Below, piece after piece: positions 13,216 through 25,236 of a DNA stretch of 64,000 nucleotides. A program made the position numbers and the translations under genes. The notes beneath the pieces were generated by a model. That model made no database searches, was not told where the DNA came from, and worked only from the letters and a program-made list of their open reading frames with translations. The stretch is from Apoda limacodes. Taxonomy: Eukaryota > Arthropoda > Insecta > Lepidoptera > Limacodidae. The stretch is taken from positions 23,391,521 through 23,455,520 of the forward strand of contig OX291544.1 of the NCBI GenBank assembly GCA_946406115.1, written 5' to 3'. Every line of letters begins with the position of its first letter. Within the stretch, counting starts at the first letter, position 1.

Positions 13216-14130
13216 AATTAGGGAATTGTGGAGTGAATTTAAGAATAAAACGTGCTAAAGTATGTTGAGTTGCTAATAAAAGAAATGTGAAAAGGGTCAA
13301 AAATATGTGGTGGAAAATGAAGTCCAAAAGGCAGTATGTGCAAAGAAAAAAACATATGGACTGGTTATCCAAAAAACCTAACCAAAGTATGTAAAAAGCA
13401 ACGGACGAAGAAGTAAAAGTGGCTAGGAATGATAATAAAAACTGAACGGGATAGTAAAAGGAGTTGTTAGCCGAATGTAAGGAGAAAAGAAAGATGAGTT
13501 TGACAGAGGTTATCGTATGAATTTCAAAAAAGTAAAAAAAGGAAGTCTATAAAAGCAGCCTGAAAAAAATCTAGAACTTCAGAGTCATCATCACATAATA
13601 AGAGACCAGAATGACAGAATTGTAATAGAAGAATTTTTGCTAACATATGAAAAGTGTATTTGAGAGTTTACGAGAAAAAGACGAAGCAGAGGTATCTTCG
13701 ATAAAGCAGCCTGAAAAAAATCTAGAACTTCAGAGTCATCATCACATAATAAGAGACCAGAATGACAGAATTGTAATAGAAGAATTTTTGCTAACATATG
13801 AAAAGTGTATTTGAGAGTTTACGAAAAAAAGACGAAGCAGAGGTATCTTCGATAAATACAAGTTGAGGGGTGGATTAAAGTGAGATAAGCTTAAAAGTTA
13901 AAGATGGTTAAAGCATTGAGGGGTATGAAACCATAAAAGGCTGATGGATATAATAGGATTTATGCTGAGATGCTATGAGCAGGACAAGTAGTAGTTGTGA
14001 TTTAACTGTATCGCTTTTTCAACCTATGCTGGATGAGTGGTGATGTGCGTCAAGAATGTGGTTTAGGAATCAGTTATTCGCTAACGAAGTGTTTCCTCTA
14101 TGTCATTGACCAAGTCATCCTTGCATTTGC
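13215..14130 (+). mobile_element. Degenerate RTE-type LINE relic
   Basis: Conceptual translation with many stops shows the pre-RT and fingers region of an RTE-like element. Around 13900 it reads VKALRGMKP, then KADGYNRIYAEML and, near 14020, FFNLCWMSGDVRQE. This matches the usual pattern: K-x-GKA-x-G-x-D followed by EML and LFN-x-CW. Basic lysine-rich sequence upstream (13220-13550) fits the linker of such elements. It is heavily decayed and contains a 151-bp tandem duplication. Confidence 0.6.
13552..13855. repeat. Direct tandem duplication, 2 x 151 bp
   Basis: The block starting aaagcagcctgaaaaaaatc at 13552 repeats almost perfectly from 13703 and ends at gaggtatcttcgata. The near-identity implies a recent event inside an old LINE relic. 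Confidence 0.9.
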
Positions 14131-16669
14131 AGCAAACAAGTTTAAGAAATTGTAACAATAACAATAAAACAATAACTTTCGCCATATTAACATTGACTTT
14201 CATTCCTTCTATTTTCATTTATACTTAGAAAAACTAAGAATGCTGTTTAGTACTCGCGAAAGTACGATTGTTTACCTCTCACTCCCTTATCCTCTTCGCC
14301 AACCCGCGTCTTGCATAGCATATAACCCTAAGATTAAAACGACCATGGTTCCTAAATCCCGGCAGGCAGCATCGCTTGGCTGCGGTAATTGTCAAGTTTA
14401 CCGTGGGAGAGGGGATGGTCCGCCAGCTACCATTACCAATCAACGACTAGCCCTGGCAATACAACGCAAATGGAGGATCGATGATAAAATTTTCAGGCGA
14501 AAAACACTTGACAAGTGGGCTAGAAACTCCGAAGTCGAGGGTGGAACTTGATAACACTTTAATCCGGCAACTTTCCCTTTTATCGAAAAGGCCAAAAAAG
14601 TCGGGTTCATTGTCGAAAGTCCATCATTAAACACGTAATCTCTGACCATCTGAGTTTGGCGCATCCTAAAAAGGGGTTGAGGATATGTATCAAGAAAATA
14701 CCAAAGCTATTCATGCCTCTCTTAAACCCTTATCTATTGTAATGTGCGACTTCAAGCTGTGTATATACTAAAAATTATGCTGAATTGAAAGTGGGAAAAT
14801 TTGGATTAGGAAATAGTAAAATCATAGGGACACCATTTGGCTAATGATAGGCAATTGTTTCGTAATGTTTTTGTAGACATATAGGATGAAGAGGACCACA
14901 CACATAACCTAGTGCCTAGAGACAAATGCAAAAATGTAGACTAGTTTAACGAAAAGCTGCACTAGTAGAAACTATCTTAGATTTTAAACAGCTTGTTGCG
15001 AAATTTTATTAAATGCGAAAACTTTCGATTCAAACTCTATACCATAAAACTACGACGGGAAATAAAATTGCAGCCTTCATCGGATAAGTTAGAATTTACG
15101 CAATAAATAAATTTCGAACTATGCGGTTGTTGAAAAGGAGAACAAAATAAAGGCATGAAAGTGTTCGGTTTATTTATTCCACTGTATTAGGTACTTATAT
15201 TAGGCAACGGCAGTTGACGAAGATGAGGTTCAAAACTACCGACCCAACGTTTAGTAAATATTCTGAAAAACATACATCAAAATTATACGAAATTCAAAAT
15301 TCAATTAGGTTTTGAGGACAGTGTTGCAAAAGTTTCCGATTTTTCGGGAGATCTACTGATTTTGGCTATTGTCTCCCGATATCCCGATTTAGCTTCCCTT
15401 TCTCCCGATATACAGTTATATGTAATATAATATTCAATATACAGCAAAACTAAATGAAACCTGGGGCCTTAGACAAGTCACAATCGAAAAATCGTGCAGT
15501 ACCGCTATAGACAAAGCGTGTTTGAAACGATCGTGGTAGACTTATTCCTCAGGTATCAAACAAGCTATTCCGTGGGCGTCGGCTGGAAATCAACATAACG
15601 AGTATCTGTGGCAATTATCGAAAATCGCTTTTTTTATTTATACTATGTAATGTGGTGTTTCATTATTACTTTTATTTACATTCAACTTACTCATGGTTAG
15701 TTTTAAAATAAAGAATATAGATATTTATTGTATTGAATATTGAAATGTTTTCATGTTTTAAGTACTAGACTTAAAACATCAAAACTTCTAAATAGGTATA
15801 TTGTTGTGAAAATATTAGGTACTTACGTAAAAACATTCTAGCTTTCTAGTAACGAAAATCTAGCTATGCATTTACTATGAATCTGTTGAATTAGAAATCA
15901 GACTAATACTTAGAATTTTAAATAATACCATCATATTTAATTACAAAAAAAAATATTTAAGAAGACTAAGCCCCCTGGTAATAAAAATCCATGCACGGGG
16001 AATTCCCGAAATTTCTTGCACGAATTTGCAGAATAAAATGCCACGTGAAATTTTAGTTAATAAGATTAATATGTTTTTTTTTTAAGAAACGTAGTTGATC
16101 GTTTTGATAATTAGTGCGACATTCTTTACTAGTAAACATGTATAAATGGATCTTGTGAACGATGTTTTTTTAATTTTACAGGCTTAAATTTCATTTTAAT
16201 TCATTTAAGTAAGTAAACCCAAACACAGAACTTGTCAAGGTTACAAAATATATGTTCGTAATTTTCTCATGCTCTAAATTTTTATGACTAGTTAGATACC
16301 ATTTCAATTTTGCAGCATTGTATTTTTGGAAGGGACCACGAGGAAAAAAATTCCCTGTGGTCCCTTCCAGGGACTACGGCAGGAACCACGGGGACTAAAG
16401 GGATTTTTTAGTGTACGAAAAATTTGCCAAAAATAAATAAATAAAACTTTTTAAAAATAATTATTTCAAATAATCTAAGTAATTGAAGTTGGTACCGTGC
16501 AAGTGAAGTGTGTTATAAACTGTTAGAGAAATAGACACCGACTTCAAACTATAATTTAGATCAGACTTTTTGGAATAATTATTTTAGTTGTAAGTGAAAC
16601 TAATTACTTAATATTTTTTTCTTTCGAGTACCTTTACATGATGCATGAAGTGTTGCCATCTAACAATCA
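14131..16669. other. Intergenic; hairpin at 16325-16370 and a dispersed repeat at 16480-16620
   Basis: No gene recognised. The ORF at 14240-14551 has no known domain. At 16328 ggaagggaccac pairs with gtggtcccttcc across a short spacer. The segment 16480-16570 (aagtgtgttataaactgtta, gacaccgacttcaaact) recurs at about 38175-38235, so it is a dispersed repeat. Confidence 0.45.
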
Positions 16670-17443
16670 TCTATACATATAATAAAATGGTAGGAAAGTC
16701 AAAACTGTACATTGAATATTTTCTAAAAAAAATACTTGGGGTGTGATCTACAATCGATACCGAAGCCAAAAATATAGTTTTTAGAATTTTTATCTGTTTG
16801 TCTGTTTGTTAGTATGTATGTTCGGGATAAACTCAAAAAAGTTCTGCATGGATTTACTTCAAATTATTAAGAAGTCGGGTCAACATATAGGTTACATATT
16901 ATCACGCTATCACCTGCAGGGAACAAGCAGTGAACCTTTATTTCTTTTACGCATTCTGTAACAACGTATAATCTAACGACGCATATTTGACTTGCTTCTA
17001 AATTATTAATTATTCTACTCGCACATAGCCATTTATTTTATGTTAAAAAAGCGTGTAAAGTCATAACTTAGATGTGTTATAATTATTAGCTATCATTATA
17101 TGTGTGTAAATTCTCAGTGTGTAAATTATTTTCTGTCATATTTCAAACTTAAAATAATCAAAATGCCTACAAAACTTTACATTTTGGCTGCGGAGAGCCA
17201 AACCACTAATGGTGTTTATCGAGAAGTCCTATAAGTATGTATTTTTACCATATTCTGTATTCTTTATTTATTATTTTCTCCATCTGCTTCATTGCAGTCA
17301 CAACTTATGACTTAATTCAGCAGAATCACCATAAAGTCATTTATTCAAAGCAGGCTGAAAATCGGCACTTTTTGAAGGTCAATTTTACACATATATATAG
17401 ATAGTATTGCGTTCACGCAGACGACGTCGCGGGCAGCAGCTAG
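16670..17443 (+). mobile_element. Non-autonomous Helitron-like element (family H1)
   Basis: Begins TCTATACATATAATAAAATG and ends gggcagcagCTAG. It is flanked by A on the left and T on the right, the Helitron target pattern. The start and end sequences are typical of lepidopteran Helitrons. No Rep/helicase coding, so non-autonomous. Confidence 0.65.
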
Positions 17444-17589
17444 TAATACTTTATAATTTGTGCTAAGGATTACACGATTACTTTTTAAATTTTCATCGAG
17501 GTTGTTTAGCTAAAGCCTTACACTGTTTGCAAACATTGAAACAACATGCATAATGACATGTTTTAGAATTAGGTACTCTGCTAAGCCAA

Positions 17590-17835
17590 CTATACATTTC
17601 CCTCGTGACTGACACCCGTTTAACTCTATCTCAAAAACAACTGAACCGATTTTGATGGATTGTTTGATGACAATTTGTATGGCTTTGGGTCAACAAGATG
17701 CTTATATCGTGATATCTATACTGTAGCTCCAACCGCTTGGCAGTAAAACCTGTGTGACAGACGACGAACAGACACGTGACAGCAATAGGGCTCCGTTTGG
17801 CCCCTTCGGGTACGGAACCCTAAAAATAAAACTTT
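17590..17835 (+). repeat. Interspersed repeat fragment
   Basis: Contains ctgaaccgattttgatggat, gacagacgacgaacagacac and ends cgggtacggaaccctaaaaa, the tail of the ggttccgtacc superfamily. Confidence 0.6.
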
Positions 17836-18099
17836 ACAGGTACTATAAAATTTAAAAAGCAAAACCAAAACTTTTATGCGAAACTCAATCCAATCATTAA
17901 AGCTGTTTCCGATATACGAAATTATATATATGTTTACAAGAATTGCTCGTTTAAATATAGAAAATAAAAAAAAGCAACAAGATATAGTGATAATAAATTG
18001 GAATAAAAACTATCCTATCTCTCAAATTAAACGCTGCCGTGCTAATCATGTGTGCGAATTGAAATCAGTTCATTCAATCGCGGACAAACAACGTGACAC

Positions 18100-18390
18100 G
18101 AAATTTTTAGGGTACCGTACCCAAAGGCTAAAAAACGGGGCCCTATTACTAAGACTCTGCTGTCTGTCCATCTGTCCGTCTGTCACCATGAACCGTGATA
18201 GTTAGACAGTTCATATTTTCACATAAGATGTATTTCTGTTGCCGCTATAACAACAAATACTAAAAAACAAAATAAAACAAATATTTAAGGGTGGCTCCCA
18301 TACAACAAACGTGATTTTTTGCCCTTTTTATAGATAATGGTACGGAGCCCTTTGTGCGCGAGTCCGACTCGCACTTGGCTGATTTTTATT
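18100..18390 (-). repeat. Interspersed repeat (ggttccgtacc / gtccgactcgc family), copy 2
   Basis: Starts ttagggtaccgtacccaaag, carries ctgtctgtccatctgtccgt and ends gcgcgagtccgactcgcact. Its middle (aacaacaaatactaaaaaac, gtggctcccatacaacaaac) recurs inverted at 22775-22895. Confidence 0.7.
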
Positions 18391-19570
18391 ATATAATTTA
18401 TGGATCTTATCTATTTGATTTATGTTGCTACAACTGACAGTTACATCATAGAACATGAGTAGGTACCTACGTAGGTATTATTTATTACGTAGGTTTAATA
18501 TTTAAAATTGATAAGATAGATTTTTGTATGATTTTTATTGTTTGCATCATATTGCATTGATTTTATGTCATAACTTTGTTGACCCTAATTAACTTGTGTA
18601 ATTTAGTAGATAAAATCCAGTTCTCCTGTCAATAAAATCACCACATGGTAAATAAACACATAATTATTGCAAGTTAAGAGCCAATCTTACCTATTTTTTA
18701 TAAATTAGGGCTGCCTTCTCTCTAACCTGCCGCCAAAGACCGAAGGAGTAAAAACCCCGGACTTTGGAGCCTTGACCCCGGACATTTGAATATTTCTTCA
18801 TTCACTTTTAGCTCTATTAAAAAAATACATTTTACTCCCTACTTGATTGAATAAAAACATGGAATTTTAAGGCTTTTTTCGGTTAAAATAGGGTGTTTTA
18901 CTGGTAATAGAGAAGTGTTTGTAAGTAATAGAGTATTTTTTTTAAATAATTAATATCTTTGCCTTTTCGGCTCATTCTTTAACCTTCACTTAACGTAAAT
19001 AAAATAAATAAACCTAATATCAGTTACCCAGTTAGTAAAATAAAATAAAAGTTTTCATTGTTGTTTTATTTTTTTCTTAATTCTTAAATCCTAAATCAGA
19101 AAGTTATTTATTATTTATAACTAAGGAACTAAGGAACTGTTTTTTTTCTTTAATTATTTATTAGCTTTCGTACATGTTTATTTCTTTATATTGCAATCAA
19201 ACAAAATATAATTTTCTAGTGAAACAGTTCATTTCTATGATCTATTTATATATTATTCATCTATGATATTCATCTACTCAACAAAATTAAATCAGTCTCT
19301 TTTTTATATAATTAATACTTTAAAATGTTTTAGTAATTCTTAAAGCAATAAAACAAAACGTCTTTAAAAATTATGTAACAAGGTTAACTAAATTTAACCA
19401 AATTCAACAAAACAACGTCTTAACTAAAGAAACTTGTAGCTGTATTACAGTTTTTTTTAAAAGTTAAGTAGTATTTTAAAACCACTAATATATATCTCAC
19501 TTTTTACTTAATAATAATATACCTTTCTGTTCTTCCTGTAAGTAAATAAAATAATAGTAGATTATACAAC
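18391..19570. other. Intergenic AT-rich spacer
   Basis: No gene seen. At 18705-18790, agggctgccttctctctaac and cttgaccccggacatttg resemble the ccggac-type repeat seen more completely at 20870-21005. Confidence 0.4.
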
Positions 19571-19574
19571 ATAA

Positions 19575-20045
19575 GATATTTAATTCGAGGGACTAAGTTG
19601 GATTCCGAGAGCAGCAAGGGGTTCTAAAGTAGAATCCTGAGCGGAGCGATACCTGTTTGTATACTCTAATTTTTACCATTGACTGCGAGAAAATAAAAAG
19701 TACTAAATTTTACTTACTTTTCAGTTACTATATTAATATTTATCACATTTTGGTATATATTCGGTAATTATTACCGGGTGATAAGAGAAGACATAAACCA
19801 ACCACGATAACAATCAAAGCAATTTAACAATTATTTAGGCTCAATAGAAAAAAACCAACTAGAATTGGCGGGGTATGTTTGTTTAAATTGAGGGTAAAGC
19901 TCTATGAAATAGCTCCATTTAGTCAGCCAGTAGGTTCGTACAATTCGCGCTTGTTCCAAATTCAAAATGTTTTTATTCACTCAGTGAGCAAAAGTGAGTT
20001 TTATTCAATGTTATCGATGAATGTCCTTGTTCGAGTGGCAATGGT
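19575..20045. mobile_element. MITE-like repeat, copy B (inverted relative to 3296-3720)
   Basis: Reverse complement of the block at 3296-3720. It contains gggactaagttggattccga, gttctaaagtagaatcctga, accattgactgcgagaaaat, then tttattcactcagtgagcaa and ttcgagtggcaatggtaa. Copies A and B lie about 16 kb apart in opposite orientation. Confidence 0.6.
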
Positions 20046-20389
20046 AAGAAACATTTTTCTTAATAATTCTAATAACAATCTAGTTATTTTTATCGGTCTA
20101 GTTTAATAGCCTGCAGAACTTCTTTTTCATTAAATAAAAAGTTGTAAAACTCGGTGCAATCTTTATAGTATCTGAAATTGAATTTAATTCTAAGTAGTGA
20201 CGAGACTGTTTCAAAATTCAATAAATTCCTTTCTTTAATCCACTTCTGAGTCAATGCTCATTATTGACAAAAAAGCAAAAAAAAACTGAGCTATTTTTAG
20301 TAATTGTAAAATATAATAGGGCATTTGGTTTTTGATAGTTCAATACAACAAAACACAAAACATAAGAAACCAAGCACGTTCTTCAAAAC

Positions 20390-20570
20390 TATCTACATTT
20401 GTGTGACATCAAGTTCGGAAGACCTCCAAATTCGAGCAGCTGAAGCCGCACTTGTTTATACCGCAGTCGGCCATTACTTGTCCTTTAATTCCTTGGATTG
20501 TACTTGCACCTATAATCGCCAAATATTCCCGGGGTCAGATACCGCAAAAAAACTGTCAGGTAGGTAATCT
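20390..20570 (+). pseudogene. Short hAT-like transposase/BED-protein relic
   Basis: The frame gives SSSEDLQIRAAEAALVYTAV, then GHYLSFNSLDCT and IFPGSDTAKKLSGR. The pattern AE-x-A-x(6)-H-x-LSF-x(3)-D followed by FP-x-S-x-x-AKK and a basic GR is typical of hAT-like zinc-finger proteins just upstream of the catalytic domain. Only about 60 residues remain. Weak assignment. Confidence 0.4.
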
Positions 20571-20869
20571 TACTAAAACTACAGAAATAGCTACTGGAGT
20601 AGTAGTAGTAGAGAGGCTTAAAGCCTTTTTTCGATTGCCGAACTTACAAACGATTTATAAAACATTCCATTTATGAGCGCGGCTACTGATGCCAGCAACC
20701 ATGGAAACACAAAATTATTTCCTTTGGTAATTCAATATTTTGATGTAAAGAACGGAATCACGACGAAAATCCTTGAAGTAGAGACCACACCGAATTAAAC
20801 ATCTGAGACCATTTTAAAACTGATTATAAACCAACATCACAAATATTTTTTTGTGGCTTTCTTGTGGAG

Positions 20870-21005
20870 TTTGATCAGAAATCCGGACTTTGATTGCAGT
20901 CCGGTTTTCACCCGGACTGCAGTGAAAACCCCGCCCGGACGCTCCCCGGACGCCCTCCAAAGTAGGACAAATCCGGGAAAACCCGGACGGATGGCAGCCC
21001 TAGGA
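20870..21005 (-). repeat. GC-rich ccggac interspersed repeat
   Basis: Repeated gtccgggt/acccggac words (tccggactttgattgcagtc, cccggactgcagtg, aatccgggaaaacccggacg) end in gatggcagcccta. Related scraps lie near 18705-18790 and 24395-24460. Composition is far above the local GC level. Confidence 0.5.
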
Positions 21006-21337
21006 AGGATTCTTTTGGGCTGTAGATCCCATATATATAGCGTAGCGTAAAAATCCTGGTTCTTTGATAGATTCACTGAAATTTAATACCCACTCCAAAT
21101 TCTAACCCATTATTTATATACTTTTGTTAGAAAAAAATCTTAATTTAACAAGGTCATTTAGGTAGGTAAGTGCCGTTAGTGCCGCACTGCTTTGACAAAT
21201 AAAAATTCGTTCTATGAGCTTTTATTTAGCAACTTTTTACAGCATGATTGACATAAATTCTTAATTGAAAAGCAAAAATCGAAAAGAGTGCTGATTGGCC
21301 CATAGACCTAGGATTTTTGCGCTCCTAATAATTTTTT

Positions 21338-21790
21338 TTTATAATACCACTAAGGTAGCAAACAAGCACACTCACCGTAGCCATTGGACGCTTGTAACAC
21401 CAGGTGCAACACTGGCGCTTTGCCGACCCTTCAAAAATCCAATAACCTCATACTGTAGTCCTTAGAGAAAACCTTGGCAGGGAGCTCATTCCACAACCCA
21501 AGCGTTCGCGGGAGAAAGTTACTCTGAAACCGTACTCTACGCGATCACTTCGGTTCTAAAGTGTAAAAATGAATTCCGATGGCGAGCGGTGCGATGGGAG
21601 AAATTGGCCGTGGGCATCATTTCGAACAATTCCTCAGAACACATCCCATCGTACGAGGGGTAGAACACACACAGGGAGGCAAAGTCTCTCCTCAGACTTA
21701 AGGGCTCGATGCGGCAAGTGAATTTTGGATCGTCGACAATTCTCACAGCCCGTCGCGTCGTTGAACCGCGTCAAAAGGGCCGGCTGGTTT
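21338..21790 (-). mobile_element. Non-LTR retrotransposon family A, 3' fragment (copy 3)
   Basis: Reverse strand reads [40 protein letters not shown] and MMPTANFSHRTARH, the C-terminal end of the family A ORF. The 3' UTR ends at ataccactaaggtagcaaac. Strongly 5'-truncated; the frame is disrupted after the last conserved block. Confidence 0.85.
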
Positions 21791-22184
21791 ACGGGTGCTG
21801 TTAGAGATTGATCTGTAGCACTACGGGAATTACCTATTGTGATATAAAAGAGCGAAGATGCTGGTTTTATTACGTAAACTGGTATTAAGATTGTGGTTGT
21901 ATTCTACTGTTTTGAACATAGTTAATGGACATACATAATAATATATGCAAGTAAGAATCTCATAAATAAAGAATAAGAATCTATTTGACTAGGTATATTG
22001 AATTTTAATTGTGACTTTTTACGTATCTACTTGTTGACCTCGAGATATCACACTTACAAACATATACCAACGTAACAAGATAAAGCATTATGTTTCGAGT
22101 CTTCACAGTGTAAACAAGGTGCCGGTTATATTATCATCGGAATGTTGTTTTGTTCGTATCGTTCGAATTATTATTTACTAGTTC

Positions 22185-22233
22185 AGTGCTAGCACGAGCT
22201 ACCAAGTTTAGTTCTACTTGTCAGAAAACCATT
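22185..22233 (+). promoter_or_regulatory. Candidate SCOT transcription start and non-coding leader exon
   Basis: TTCAGTGC at 22183-22190 matches the arthropod initiator (TCAGT) and is followed 45 bases later by a consensus donor, attGTAAGT, at 22234. The next plausible acceptor ahead of the SCOT start codon is cttgcag at 25199. The pairing is inferred only from spacing and consensus. Confidence 0.25.
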
Positions 22234-22424
22234 GTAAGTTTTTTCACTTTCTTCATTCATTTCATTGTATTGTAACGTCGTACCTAGTGAGTCCATTCTC
22301 TTTGGATACTACATACCTATACTGGTATCACAACATTAAAATATAGTTATCTTTGATTAAATGTCGCTGGTTGAGTTGTGATCCAAGTTCATAATACAAA
22401 AATCGGTTCCGTACCATCTTAGGG

Positions 22425-22603
22425 TATATAATTCTACTGTACGCGTGTATGTCACTGTACTCCTCCTAAAGGGCTGGACAGATTTGAATGTTTTTTTTTT
22501 GTATGTGTTTGGGTGGCGCCTTGGATGGTTTAGATTCACAAATCAGCCCGGCAGATGGCGCTGCAGTCGGTATCATGCAGGACAACGTCTGCCCGGTCAG
22601 CTA
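22425..22603 (+). mobile_element. Helitron-like 3' fragment (family H2)
   Basis: Contains gtatgtcactgtactcctcc, gcccggcagatggcgctgca and ends acgtctgcccggtcagCTAG followed by T, a known lepidopteran Helitron 3' terminus. The 5' end is unclear. Confidence 0.55.
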
Positions 22604-23229
22604 GTTATCTATAAAAACGGCAAAACAGTCACGTCTATTGTATGGGAGACCCTCTTAAAAATTGGTTTTATTTTAATTTAATTGTTTATTTTTATAGTGA
22701 ATATATATAACTAAATATTCTGACAATGCTTCAAGCGTCTATCTGTTGCTGTTATCAATATCGAGCAAAAACTAGCAAAAAAATCACGTTTGCTGTATGG
22801 GAGCCCCCTTTAATATTTATTTTATTCTGTTTTTTAGTATTTGTTGTTATAGCGGCAACAGAAATACATCTTATGTGAAAATATGAACTGTCTAAATCGC
22901 CATATTAATATGGTGAAAACTTACGCGACACTAGCGACCATACACCGGGTCAGAAAAGTTTGTTGCACCGTAGTTCATCTGTGACTGAGGTACTAGTGAG
23001 GTGAAACAAAAGGGGTGTATCTGCTCTATCTTTTAACTCAAAATCGTGTATGTTATCCAATGTCTTTTTACTTAGAAGTTACCTAGTCATGGATGGATTT
23101 TTCTTCGGCGTAGGTTCTGTCCACAATTTTAGGAAAATTATGAAACATGTAAAATAATTATTATAAACAAAAACTAAATAAAACTTCAGTGAGCTTATTG
23201 CATTAAAGTCTGAAGTAGGTAAGTATCTT

Positions 23230-23330
23230 AACTTTTTTTTTTTATATACCACTAAGGTGGCAAACAAGCACACGGTTCGCCTGATGGTAAGCGGTCACCC
23301 TGGCCTATGGACGCTTGTTACACCAGGGGT
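23230..23330 (-). mobile_element. Non-LTR retrotransposon family A, extreme 3' end
   Basis: tataccactaaggtggcaaa, then cctgatggtaagcggtcacc and ggacgcttgttacaccaggg match the 3' UTR of the other family A copies, in reverse orientation. Confidence 0.7.
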
Positions 23331-23379
23331 ATTACTCGACTCGGGTTATGCCGTGCCGGTCTCGATTTCTCGGGGGAAA

Positions 23380-23720
23380 TTGTATAGATGTCCTATATCT
23401 GACCTCTCGAGACCTGGCTTATTGGGAACAGTCTCGAGCAAGCCAGACTCTGGACTGTTCCCGATAAGCTCCCTTGTTGGAAAAATCCGAGAATGCGAAA
23501 TCCGAAAACTCCAGTCTTTATGCAATTAGTTCCCAGAGCCGCTAACAAACCACTGAAACTTTATTAGGCATAGTCTCGAGGTCTTCGAACTCTGAAATTT
23601 GAGAGAAAAATGTTTGTAAATTTTTCTCTCAAATTTCAGAGTTTAAACACCTCGGGTTTCGAGAAGTAAGTCAGACTTCCATACATTTTTGTCTGGAATA
23701 GCTCGAGACTGTTCCTTCAA
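23380..23720. repeat. ctcgagactgttcc repeat family, copy 1, with a 24-bp perfect hairpin
   Basis: Several variants of the word gctcgagactgttcc occur here. At 23588-23643 aactctgaaatttgagagaa is followed, after a short loop, by its exact complement ttctctcaaatttcagagtt. Related sequence (tctctcgaattccagagtgc, tagctcgagactgttacc) recurs at 39600-39830 and 62530-62790. I do not know the family. Confidence 0.55.
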
Positions 23721-25236
23721 ACCATCTTTGAGAGGAGGAGCTATATTTATTTATCTCTTTAAACAGAGTGAGGGCGTTCCAAAACTATGTAAGTACCTAC
23801 GTGGTAATGATTAAAATTGATAATATTAATCTTGTGGTATGAAATACATTGATTTCTACATACTTACATCTATTTGATTGTAAAAAATTGGCGGGTTCTA
23901 TTACAATCACATTATGATTACACTTAATTATAGAGAACCAAAAGAAATGCAAGTGCAGGTTTTGCACGCACCTCGGTTAGGTCATTTCTGTCATACAGCA
24001 TACTCAAACAAATATTTTTGAGGTTATTTTATAAATATTGTTTACTAAAAAACTAAACCTTTTTCAAATTATGTTTATACTATGTAATTGTACTTATATT
24101 CATTAAAAATAGGAAAAAATGTGATATAACTGTATTTCCTTCCTTAACTTAACACCATGACTTCAATGTTGACAAAAGTAGGTAACTCAGGTCAGTCAGT
24201 CAATCTTCATGCAGGCCCTTTCGGTTCTATTTTATGTTGGTTAGCATTATTTTGTTTAATAATTTGCACACCATGTGTTATAACACCTAAGTTTATCTGA
24301 ATTGAATTGCCACCATATTTTGACACAAATTTTTATTTAGCATCCTAATATTATCATGAAAGCATTTAGGTCAAAGTCACTATAAGGGGGAGCAACTAGG
24401 GTCGCCAGATGGCTTGAAGCCGGACATATTCGTTTTTAGTAATGTCAGGCTAAATATATTTGGTGTTTTAGCGATGAAGGAAATAACTTACAACTACTGC
24501 TGCTGTTGCTAAGTTTTTTGTGTGTCATTATTAGCTTGGAATGCACAATAAGTTGCTATTGCAATTGTCAAATTAAGTATCTTTTATACCGAATAGACTT
24601 GAGGTTGATATTTAAGAACTGACTAAGTAGTAGCACAGATTATATAATACTATGTAGTAGTAAGTAATCAATAATATATTAGTAAAAAATAACTGATTTA
24701 AGTTTCAAATTGATAGAGCCGGCTTTTCTATTTTTTGAACTAGCAACTTTAGGCGAAATGAGTATTGTCAACTGTTTGCTGCAACAGATCTATGACCATA
24801 GATAAATAGATGAAATTGCGATTACAAATAAATAAGGCAACTTATTTCAATATAAATTTATGTTATAACATATAACTAGCTATATAACCCCTTGATTTAC
24901 TGGCATAAAAAGTATTCTATTCCTGCATTCCAGCTACCTCTGTGCCAAAAATCAGGTCATCTTGTTGCTCTGTTGCAATGTGAAGGAATATGTCCTTTGG
25001 TATCACCATGAAAAAAAAAAAATTCCATAGGAACTCTTATTCTGGACAAAAGTATCTTTCTCCTCTATCTCTCCAGCTATTAGTCCCCACAGTTTAGGTG
25101 GTATCTCAGCCATGCTAGTGCTCTAGCACATTGATGTGAGTTCAGTTTGTTCAGTACTGTATTTAATCTACATGGGTAATGTTGTTTTTTCTCTTGCAGG
25201 TACAACACATTATTGAGGTAGTTACCCAAGGAGACA

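Larger units (their letters stand above)
21795..25199. other. Spacer upstream of SCOT with several repeat scraps
   Basis: Holds a possible SCOT leader exon (about 22185-22233), a Helitron-like end (22425-22603), an inverted scrap of the 18100-18390 repeat (22775-22895), a LINE tail (23230-23330) and a ctcgagactgttcc-type repeat with a hairpin (23380-23720). 23760-25190 is AT-rich with no gene seen. Confidence 0.5.

Noticed and set aside
17876..18205. 109-codon ORF
   Set aside because: Its second half is the ggttccgtacc repeat and the first half has no domain.
20870..21005. CpG-rich stretch as a promoter island
   Set aside because: The same ccggac words recur elsewhere as a repeat, and no gene starts next to it.
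21537..21746. Apparent 69-codon gene on the minus strand
   Set aside because: It is the C-terminal scrap of a family A LINE, matching the copies at 8.2 and 28.9 kb.
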